This document shows positions 1-6,568 of a stretch of 39,451 bases of DNA, one piece after another. The notes below the pieces were generated by a model, which saw only the letters and a program-made list of their open reading frames with translations, had not been told where the DNA came from and ran no database searches. Made by a program: the position numbers and the translations under genes. Numbering within the stretch: position 1 is the stretch's first letter; every line of letters begins with the position of its first letter. Origin of the DNA: Candidatus Aminicenantota bacterium (GTDB lineage Bacteria; Acidobacteriota; Aminicenantia; Aminicenantales; Aminicenantaceae); assembly GCA_020348385.1 (NCBI GenBank), contig CP070750.1, positions 3,649,611 to 3,689,061 of the forward strand. The letters run 5' to 3'.

Positions 1-1277
1 CCAAAATAGAGCTTTTTGTTGATCGCATCCACCATGCTGTTGATCCGGATATACTGACTGGCTTTGGCTTTATCCAACACCACGGTGATCGAATCCCCCT
101 GGATACTGACGGCCTTCACAGATTCTATCTTGGAAGCCTGATTCACGAAACGTTTCAGCATGCGCCTTTTCCGGTTCTTGATGTGCCTGTATACCAATAG
201 GCCGATGATCCCTATGCCCACCAAATTGGCCCACTGGAATTCGGTGAAGATGAGGAGGGCCGCCACGGCAAGGATCGCAGCCACGATCAAAATTCCTTGT
301 GGGCCGACGGGAATGGCCGTCGTCAACCAGTACTTCAGTTCATCCAACTTCTGGGCCGGTGAAAACGGACGCTGGACACCGGATTCGATATCAGCTTTCA
401 GATGCTTGAGATCTGTGACCAAAGCTCCGCCATCCGGGTATCGGTCCTCTGGACGTTTGCGGAGACAACGGGCGATGATCCTGTGAAGATCGGACGGGAG
501 ATTTTTACGGACGACCGTGACCGGACGAGCCTCTTCGAAGGCGATGGCATGCATGGTGTCGACCGGGCTGTCCCCCTCGAACGGAAGCTCACCTGTCACC
601 ATCTCGTACAGGACGATCCCCAGTGAAAAGACGTCAGAGGGATAGCTCAGTTCCAGGCCGCGGGCTTGTTCCGGGCTCATGTAGGATGTGGTCCCCATGA
701 TCGTGCCGGCGGCCGTAGTCTTGGGCATGGTTTTGGTGGGAGCTCCTTCCTCCAGCAAAGTCAGGGTTCCGTCTAATTCAGAGGAAGGCTCCAGCAGTTT
801 GGCTAGGCCAAAATCCAGGAGTTTGGCATGCCCATCGTGTGTGACCATGATGTTTTCCGATTTGATGTCACGGTGGATGATCTTGGACTTGTGGGCTTTC
901 GCTAGCCCCTCTGCCACCTGATGCGCGATCTCCACCGCACCTATCAAATCCAATTCCTTGTTTGCGATCAGTTTCCCGACGGTCTGTCCCTCGATAAATT
1001 CCATAACGATGAACGTTTTCTCTTCCACTGTGTCGATCTCGTAAACCTGGGCGATTGCAGGATGGGTGATGGCCGCCGCGGCACGGGCTTCCTGGAGAAA
1101 ACGCTTCAGCCTGTCCGGGTTGGCTGTCAGGTCGGATTTGAGCATTTTCAGGGCAACCGGACGTTTCAGTTTCATATCCTGGGCGCGGTAGACGACACCC
1201 ATGCCTCCCCTTCCGAGGAGTTCGTCAACCTTATAATGTTTGACGTTTTTGCCGATCATCAAATCATCTGCGCCCAT
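1..1277 (-). CDS. Ser/Thr protein kinase with C-terminal membrane segments (3' end outside window)
   Basis: I translated the reverse strand directly; the frame stays open to the left edge, so about 425 N-terminal residues are visible. It is a Hanks-type (PknB-like) kinase. The glycine loop GRGGMGVVY is near residues 22-30, the ATP lysine is K44 (VALK), the catalytic loop HRDIKSEN has D137, DFG has D156 and the P+1 region reads MSPEQ. About 40 residues between DFG and SPEQ form a long Ser/Thr-rich activation segment. Two hydrophobic helices (about 328-344 and 349-364) with a basic KNRKRRM stretch after them anchor the protein, followed by a soluble tail. The ATG at 1275-1277 lacks a clear SD, and an in-frame ATG six codons later is possible. 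It lies 22 nt after the small membrane gene at 1300-1560 and probably shares its transcript. The kinase call is secure; substrate and tail function are unknown. Confidence 0.93.
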   Translation of the reverse strand, partial: MGADDLMIGKNVKHYKVDELLGRGGMGVVYRAQDMKLKRPVALKMLKSDLTANPDRLKRFLQEARAAAAITHPAIAQVYEIDTVEEKTFIVMEFIEGQTVGKLIANKELDLIGAVEIAHQVAEGLAKAHKSKIIHRDIKSENIMVTHDGHAKLLDFGLAKLLEPSSELDGTLTLLEEGAPTKTMPKTTAAGTIMGTTSYMSPEQARGLELSYPSDVFSLGIVLYEMVTGELPFEGDSPVDTMHAIAFEEARPVTVVRKNLPSDLHRIIARCLRKRPEDRYPDGGALVTDLKHLKADIESGVQRPFSPAQKLDELKYWLTTAIPVGPQGILIVAAILAVAALLIFTEFQWANLVGIGIIGLLVYRHIKNRKRRMLKRFVNQASKIESVKAVSIQGDSITVVLDKAKASQYIRINSMVDAINKKLYF

Positions 1278-1299
1278 GTTATTGTCTATACCACAGGCA

Positions 1300-1560
1300 T
1301 TACTTCAACACAAGACCCAGGACAGCGCAAACCAATGCCATATTCACGGAACCGACGCAGGGATAATACAGAGGGCCGACCTTGCCCGTTTCTTCCTTAG
1401 TGATTTTTCTGTACTGGTGGATGTATTTGATGATGTAGAGCCTCAAAAGAAAATAATTGATTTTGACTCCCCGCCTGGAAACTTCATTCACAATCATAAT
1501 CGAAAATATCACGAACAAACCTACGAACAGGATAGCTAATACCAGTAGTGTGTTTGCCAT
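1300..1560 (-). CDS. small two-helix membrane protein, function unknown
   Basis: An 86-residue protein with a hydrophobic N-terminal helix (about residues 3-25), a basic central stretch (RLYIIKYIHQYRK, then KITKEE) and a second short hydrophobic helix at the C-terminus. GGAG lies 8 nt before the ATG, which supports translation. The stop is 22 nt before the Ser/Thr kinase start on the same strand, so the two are likely co-transcribed and the protein could be a membrane partner of the kinase (inference). I do not recognise a family. It is divergent from the toxin-antitoxin pair and shares a roughly 120-bp intergenic region with it. Confidence 0.7.
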   Translation of the reverse strand: MANTLLVLAILFVGLFVIFSIMIVNEVSRRGVKINYFLLRLYIIKYIHQYRKITKEETGKVGPLYYPCVGSVNMALVCAVLGLVLK

Positions 1561-1624
1561 TTTGTCGCTCCATAATATTTACGCATCCCCTCCCAAAAAA
1601 ATTCACAATATCTTTTGTAACGTC

Positions 1625-1653
1625 TTGACGCTATAACGTTATAGTGCTATTAT
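1625..1653 (+). promoter_or_regulatory. toxin-antitoxin promoter with palindromic operator in the spacer
   Basis: TTGACG (1625-1630) and TATTAT (1648-1653) are separated by exactly 17 bp, a good sigma70-type promoter. The spacer holds a perfect 14-bp palindrome, CTATAACGTTATAG (1631-1644). The antitoxin just downstream is a ribbon-helix-helix protein, a class that usually binds such palindromes to repress its own operon, so this is the likely operator. GGAG at 1671-1674 is the SD, 8 nt before the ATG. Confidence 0.75.
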
Positions 1654-1682
1654 TCCTCACGATGAAATAGGGAGAACCTAGA

Positions 1683-1916
1683 ATGAGCGAACTAACAAAA
1701 AGAGCAACCGTCTATTTAGATCCCGATTTGCACAAAGCCTTACGCATAAAAGCTGCAGAAACAGAAAGATCCATCTCCGACCTGGTAAACGAAGCCGTGA
1801 AATATGCATTGATCGAAGATTCCATCGATTTAAAGGCGTTTGAAGAGAGAAAAAACGAGCCTTCCTTTCGTTTTGAAGATGTACTGAAGAAACTCAAAAA
1901 GAATGGCAAATTATAA
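1683..1916 (+). CDS. ribbon-helix-helix (CopG-type) antitoxin
   Basis: A 77-residue protein. The N-terminal TKRATVYLDPDLHKALRIKA is a classic RHH beta-strand followed by helix A, and the SISDLVNEAVKYAL stretch is helix B. The C-terminal half is charged (FEERKNEPSFRFEDVLKKLK), as expected for a region that wraps and neutralises a RelE-type toxin. Expected role: bind the toxin and repress the operon through the palindrome at 1631-1644. The toxin gene overlaps it by 14 bp, which indicates translational coupling. The ATG has a good SD (GGAG). The family call is firm; its exact subfamily is not resolvable by eye. Confidence 0.9.
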   Translation: MSELTKRATVYLDPDLHKALRIKAAETERSISDLVNEAVKYALIEDSIDLKAFEERKNEPSFRFEDVLKKLKKNGKL

Positions 1917-2166
1917 TATTCTGATTAAAGAATCGGCGGCCAAAGAATTGGGAAAAATCCCAAAAAAAAATTTGAACCATATTATCAGTAAGATCCAATC
2001 CCTGGCTAAAAATCCTCGCCCCCATGGAGCAAAAAGGCTATCTGCTCAAGAACGGTATAGGATCCGCCAGGGTGACTACCGGATAGTATATTCCATCCAG
2101 GATGAGGACCTGACTGGACAGATCTACAAAATTGCCCACAAGCAGGATGTTTACCGGTCAGAATAG
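1903..2166 (+). CDS. RelE/ParE-superfamily toxin
   Basis: An 87-residue protein with the RelE fold signature: an N-terminal strand (ANYNILIKESAAKELGKIP), a central helical pair, then the basic PHGAKRLSAQERYRIRQGDYRIVYSI stretch in which RIRQGDYRIVY is the hallmark core strand motif. It ends with KIAHKQDVYR, where His and Tyr/Arg near the C-terminus match positions often used in ribosome-dependent mRNA cleavage. It overlaps the antitoxin by 14 bp and has no independent SD, so it is probably translated by coupling. It could act as a RelE mRNA interferase or as a ParE-like gyrase poison; the YRIRQGDYRI core favours RelE. Confidence 0.9.
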   Translation: MANYNILIKESAAKELGKIPKKNLNHIISKIQSLAKNPRPHGAKRLSAQERYRIRQGDYRIVYSIQDEDLTGQIYKIAHKQDVYRSE

Positions 2167-2182
2167 GTCTGTCGAAAATCGT

Positions 2183-2211
2183 TTGACTCTTTCGGAATTA
2201 ATGATTAGACT
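2183..2211 (+). promoter_or_regulatory. candidate promoter of the kinase-cyclase/phosphorelay operon
   Basis: TTGACT (2183-2188) and TAGACT (2206-2211) with a 17-bp spacer lie between the RelE stop and the kinase-cyclase ATG, ending 41 nt before that ATG. The -10 matches TATAAT at only four of six bases, so support is moderate. Confidence 0.45.
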
Positions 2212-2252
2212 TTAGCTGCTAACAAAACGGGCAAAATCAGCCGCAAATAAAA

Positions 2253-4289
2253 ATGACCGATAAGAACGCTGACACCCTTATCGCTCACAAAACAGAGCTT
2301 GTGCCAGGGATCCTGTTTGCCGGTCGATATCAGATCATCAAGGAATTGGGTCAAGGGGGGATGGGAAAAGTTTACCTCGTTCTGGATAATGAGATCCACG
2401 AGAGAATTGCCCTCAAAGTATTGAATCCCGACGTTGCCTCCGATGAAAAGACCGTGGAGCGCTTCCGGAACGAATTGAAATTCTCGCGGAAAATATCCCA
2501 CAAGAATGTCTGCCGAATGTTCGATCTGGGCGAAAAAGAGGGACTCAAATACATCTCAATGGAATACGTCTCTGGGGAAAGTCTGCTGGATTTGCTCACA
2601 AGGCTGGGAAATTTGACTGTGCAGAAAACCCTGTCTATCACAATACAAGTCTGTGAAGGCCTGGCCGAAGCCCACAAACTGGACGTCGTGCATCGGGACC
2701 TCAAGCCCCAGAATATCATGATCGACGCAGATGGGATTGTCCACATCATGGACTTCGGCATCGCACGGTCGATGAAAAAGAAAGGCCTGACAGAAGCAGG
2801 GCTTTTGGTCGGGACGCCTCATTTCATGTCGCCCGAGCAACTGGAGAGCGAGGATGTGGACAAACGATCGGACATTTATTGCATGGGAGTCATTCTATAC
2901 AAGATATTAACCGGATACGTCCCTTATGAAGGGGAAACTCCGGTCAGCATGGCTCTAAAAATGAAAACAGAGCCTCCCCCTGATCCCAGGAACATCAATG
3001 ATCAGGTACCGGAAAATTTGGCACGCGTGATTTTCAAATGCTTGGAAAATGAAAGAGAAAAACGTTATCAACAGGTCGAAGATTTGCTCGCGGATTTGAA
3101 AAAAATCGAAGACGAGATTATCGGGGCTGGGGGAATTCTTCCTGAAGAAAAAATACCGGATCCCCAGGTAGATCTACCCGAGAAGAAGGAACGAAGCCCT
3201 GAGCCAAAATCGAGGCCAAGAATTCTGGTTGTGGATGACAAAGAGGTCAATGTCGAGTTAATAGAGGCCCACTTGAGCCCACAGTATGACGTGGTCCCGG
3301 CTTATGGCGGAAAAGAAGCGCTGGAGAAAACAGAGCAAGAATCCCTCGATCTGATTCTCCTGGATGTCATGATGCCAGACCCGGACGGCTACAAGGTTTG
3401 CAAACAGCTCAAAGAAAATCCCAAAACACAGATGATTCCCGTGGTCATGGTAACCGCTCTCAGAGACAAGGAAGATAGGATAAAAGCTCTTGAGCTGGGG
3501 GCCGATGATTTTTTGACCAAACCAATAGATAGGGCCGAACTTCTGGCCAGAGTGAAATCCCTGCTCCGCATTCGGAGTCTTTACGATGAACTGACAAACA
3601 TCAACAAAACCTTGAAACAGAGAGTCAAAGATCAAGTCAGCCACATACAGAGTTTAAGCCGACTCAAGCAATATTTTTCTCCTCAACTGGCTGAAAGATT
3701 GGTCTCTGATAAAGACATATTCAAACCAAGAAGAAAAAACCTCAGCATCTTTTTTGTCGATATCCGGAATTTCAACACATTCATCGAAACGCTGGAACCG
3801 GAAGAACTTCTTAGTATCCTGGATCTGTATTTTACCGAGATGACTCGGACCATTTTCGAGTGGGGCGGAACCGTGGGAAAGTTCATAAGCGACGGGATTA
3901 TGGGATTCTTCGGTGATCCCGAAGAGTGTCCCAACCACGCGGAACTGGCCATCAAGATGGGGCTGGAGATGAAATACAAGATCAGCCGCCTGAATGAAAA
4001 GACACCCATTCTAAAGAATTATCCTCTCTCCATCGGGATCGGAATCAACACAGGGTACGTGACTGTCGGGAATATCGGACCCACCAATCACAAGGATTAC
4101 ACCGTGATAGGGAGGGCCGTGAATGTGGCGGCCCATCTCGAGACGAAAGCAGAGCCCGGGCAGATCCTAATCGGCCCCAGGACGTTCAACTTGGTCGAAG
4201 ATATCGTCAAGGCCCGGGAATTGGACACCGTCAAAGTCAAAGGCTATGAAAAGCCGCTGAAAGTGTTCGAAGTGCAAGGATTGCTTTAG
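2253..4289 (+). CDS. Ser/Thr kinase - response receiver - class III nucleotidyl cyclase fusion
   Basis: A 678-residue cytosolic protein with three signalling domains and no membrane helix. (1) A PknB-like kinase, about 26-290: GQGGMGKVY, K55, HRDLKPQN with D149, DFG with D167, SPEQ. (2) A receiver domain, about 322-440: acidic VDDK, phospho-acceptor D371 in LILLDVMMPDPDG, T401 and K423. (3) After a helical linker (440-480), a class III cyclase, about 497-675, with metal aspartates D503 and D547 and adenine-type K543/D615. Transition-state N624 is present, but the usual arginine four residues later is H628 (AAHLE instead of AARLE). The kinase resembles the one at 25297-28431. It is first in an operon with a histidine kinase 6 nt downstream, so the receiver is a natural phosphorylation target. 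No clear SD precedes the ATG. Domain calls are firm; cyclase activity is uncertain because of H628. Confidence 0.95.
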   Translation: MTDKNADTLIAHKTELVPGILFAGRYQIIKELGQGGMGKVYLVLDNEIHERIALKVLNPDVASDEKTVERFRNELKFSRKISHKNVCRMFDLGEKEGLKYISMEYVSGESLLDLLTRLGNLTVQKTLSITIQVCEGLAEAHKLDVVHRDLKPQNIMIDADGIVHIMDFGIARSMKKKGLTEAGLLVGTPHFMSPEQLESEDVDKRSDIYCMGVILYKILTGYVPYEGETPVSMALKMKTEPPPDPRNINDQVPENLARVIFKCLENEREKRYQQVEDLLADLKKIEDEIIGAGGILPEEKIPDPQVDLPEKKERSPEPKSRPRILVVDDKEVNVELIEAHLSPQYDVVPAYGGKEALEKTEQESLDLILLDVMMPDPDGYKVCKQLKENPKTQMIPVVMVTALRDKEDRIKALELGADDFLTKPIDRAELLARVKSLLRIRSLYDELTNINKTLKQRVKDQVSHIQSLSRLKQYFSPQLAERLVSDKDIFKPRRKNLSIFFVDIRNFNTFIETLEPEELLSILDLYFTEMTRTIFEWGGTVGKFISDGIMGFFGDPEECPNHAELAIKMGLEMKYKISRLNEKTPILKNYPLSIGIGINTGYVTVGNIGPTNHKDYTVIGRAVNVAAHLETKAEPGQILIGPRTFNLVEDIVKARELDTVKVKGYEKPLKVFEVQGLL

Positions 4290-4295
4290 ACGATC

Positions 4296-6119
4296 ATGAC
4301 CATTTGGCCATTCGTGCATACCTTTGCCGTTCTTGTCTATCTTTACCTCGCTATCTTGATTTTCTTTAAAAATCCCAAGTCGACGCTCAATCGTGTCTGT
4401 TCTGCCCTCATGATCTGTTTTGCCCTGTGGAGTTTCTTGAAGATTTTTGCCCACAATCCTTTGACGGACGAAGAGACGGTCATGATCTTCGAAAAAATCG
4501 GCTCCATCGGGTGGATAGGTTGGAGTAGTTTTGCCCTATGGTTTTTTCTCCTTTTTACCCAGAGGGATAGGATTTTAAAATCAAAATTATTCTACTTCAT
4601 TATTTTTATCCCTGCATTGCTTTTAATCTACAAGCAGTGGACCGAATCCATCCTCGTTAGCCACAAAAAACTACCTTACGGATGGACAGGCGTATGGGCG
4701 GATTCGGCCTGGCCGAACGTGTTTTTTGCGTATTATCTGGTTTATATCGGAGTCGGGTTTTATCTTCTCGTCGATTTTTGGAGAAAAACAAAGGATCCTA
4801 TCCAGAAAAAACAAGCCAGAATCATCTTTTTGACTGGTTTTGTTGCCTTTGTCATCGGTTCTGTTATCGACAATCTTTTTACTGTGCTCAACATTCATTT
4901 TATACCTGATATTGCGAATGCAACCACATTGATCTGGGCGTTCGGGCTGGTGTTTGCGATCGTCAAGTACAAATTTTTAACGATCACTCCCGAGGTAGCC
5001 GCAGACAAAATCCTGACAACCATGATGGATTCTCTGATACTTCTGGATCAGAAGGGAAATATCGTGACCGCCAACGAGGCAGCACAGAATCTGTTGGGTT
5101 ATTCTGAGGAAGAGTTGAAAAGCCAATCGTTTTCTACGCTGTTTGCCAAGGAAGACTATCAGTCGGCTTTTTTGAGAAAGGCTGTCCAGGGAGACATGAT
5201 CAAGGACCTTGAGATGGCATTCCGGACAAAACAGGGCAATTCTGTTCCTGTAACATTCTCCAGTTCTGCCCTGAGGGATGAGAAGGGGGCAATCGTGGGC
5301 ACCATTTGTGTGGCCCACGACATAACAGGGCGGAAGAGGAAAGAGGAAGAGCTGCAGATGGCCAAGGAGGAGGCCGAGTCGGCCAGCCGAATCAAGAGTC
5401 AATTTCTCGCAAGCATGAGCCACGAGTTCCGCACGCCGCTTAATGCCATCATCGGGTTCTCGGAGGTGTTGGAGGATAAAACGTTTGGCGATCTGAACGA
5501 GAAGCAGGTGAAGTATGTGAGCAATATTCTCAGCAGCGGACACCATCTCCTGCACATGATCAACGATGTTCTGGATCTGTCGAAGATAGAGGCGGGGAAG
5601 ATGGAGCTGGAGCTTTCGCAGGTGGACATTGCGGAGCTTGTGGAGAACAGTTTGGTTATGGTGAGGGAGAAGTGTTTGAAACACAGGATAGAATTGACCC
5701 ATAATTTATCGAATGATCTGGATGGTTTTACAGTTTTGGCGGATGAGAGGAAGCTGAGGCAGGCACTGTTCAATCTGTTATCGAATGCGGCAAAGTTCAC
5801 GCCTGATGAGGGGAAAATTGAAGTATCGGTAAAGCGAGAGAGAGAGGAAATTCAGGTTAGCGTGTCCGATACGGGGATAGGAATAAAGCCGGAGGATCAG
5901 CGCCGGATATTCGGGGAGTTCGAGCAGGTGGAGACGGGAGCCGGGGAAATGCAGCGCGGGACTGGGTTGGGATTGGCGTTGACACGGAGGCTGGTGGCAT
6001 TGCATGGGGGGAAGATTTGGGTGGCAAGTGAGGGAGAAGGAAAAGGGAGTTCTTTCACCTTCTCGATTCCGATAAATATCAAGGAGCTTTCTTCTGAAAA
6101 AGAAGACGGCGCTTCATGA
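4296..6119 (+). CDS. membrane histidine kinase (7TM sensor - PAS - HisKA - HATPase)
   Basis: A 607-residue sensor kinase. The first 228 residues hold about seven hydrophobic helices, resembling the N-terminal 7TM sensor module of some histidine kinases. A PAS domain follows (about 235-345, ending HDITGRKR). A short coiled coil leads to the HisKA box FLASMSHEFRTPLN with phospho-acceptor H376. The ATPase domain has the N box (LLSNAAKFT), G1 (DTGIGI) and G2 (GTGLGLAL). It lacks an attached receiver, so it must act on separate receivers; candidates are the one in the upstream kinase-cyclase fusion and the CheY-like protein at 6131-6505. It starts 6 nt after the upstream stop. The input signal is unknown; 7TM modules suggest a membrane-borne or small ligand, and PAS may sense redox or a bound cofactor (family knowledge, not seen here). 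Confidence 0.95.
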   Translation: MTIWPFVHTFAVLVYLYLAILIFFKNPKSTLNRVCSALMICFALWSFLKIFAHNPLTDEETVMIFEKIGSIGWIGWSSFALWFFLLFTQRDRILKSKLFYFIIFIPALLLIYKQWTESILVSHKKLPYGWTGVWADSAWPNVFFAYYLVYIGVGFYLLVDFWRKTKDPIQKKQARIIFLTGFVAFVIGSVIDNLFTVLNIHFIPDIANATTLIWAFGLVFAIVKYKFLTITPEVAADKILTTMMDSLILLDQKGNIVTANEAAQNLLGYSEEELKSQSFSTLFAKEDYQSAFLRKAVQGDMIKDLEMAFRTKQGNSVPVTFSSSALRDEKGAIVGTICVAHDITGRKRKEEELQMAKEEAESASRIKSQFLASMSHEFRTPLNAIIGFSEVLEDKTFGDLNEKQVKYVSNILSSGHHLLHMINDVLDLSKIEAGKMELELSQVDIAELVENSLVMVREKCLKHRIELTHNLSNDLDGFTVLADERKLRQALFNLLSNAAKFTPDEGKIEVSVKREREEIQVSVSDTGIGIKPEDQRRIFGEFEQVETGAGEMQRGTGLGLALTRRLVALHGGKIWVASEGEGKGSSFTFSIPINIKELSSEKEDGAS

Positions 6120-6130
6120 GGGGGCAAGAT

Positions 6131-6505
6131 ATGGCTGGAGAAAAGATTTTAATCATCGAGGACAATCCTATGAACATGGAGCTGACCACGGACCTTTTGA
6201 AGGTATCAGGTTACGTCATCATCCAGGCAGAGACAGCAGAAGAGGGAATCGCAATGGCACGAGAACAGCTTCCTGATCTTATCATTATGGATATCGGCCT
6301 GCCAGTCATGGATGGTTTGAGTGCCGTCGAGATTCTGAAAAAAGACGAAAAAACAAAGGATATTCCGATACTGGCCCTTACATCCTATGCCATGAAAGGG
6401 GATCGAGAGAAGATTCTTGAAGCGGGATGTGAAGGATATTTGGCCAAACCCATAGATACAAGGAAATTCGCCGATGAAGTCAGGGCGATCTTGAAAAAGG
6501 TGTAA
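6131..6505 (+). CDS. single-domain CheY/DivK-like response regulator
   Basis: 124 residues forming a lone receiver: acidic pair in LIIEDN (E10, D11), phospho-acceptor D54 in IIMDIGLPVMDG, T84 in ALTSY and K106 in LAKPID. There is no output domain, so it works by protein-protein contact or as a phosphate shuttle. I chose the ATG at 6131 because GAGGGGG lies 6 nt upstream; an in-frame ATG at 6116 overlaps the histidine-kinase stop (ATGA) but lacks a good SD. It is the third gene of the signalling operon and an obvious target of the histidine kinase. The alanine-rich patch after T84 (SYAMKGDREK) resembles DivK/CckA-type receivers. Confidence 0.93.
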   Translation: MAGEKILIIEDNPMNMELTTDLLKVSGYVIIQAETAEEGIAMAREQLPDLIIMDIGLPVMDGLSAVEILKKDEKTKDIPILALTSYAMKGDREKILEAGCEGYLAKPIDTRKFADEVRAILKKV

Positions 6506-6568
6506 CCTTTCTACCTCTCGGAGCGTCTATCTAAATGAACCGAATGAGATCGATCCGGAGGTCTATCT

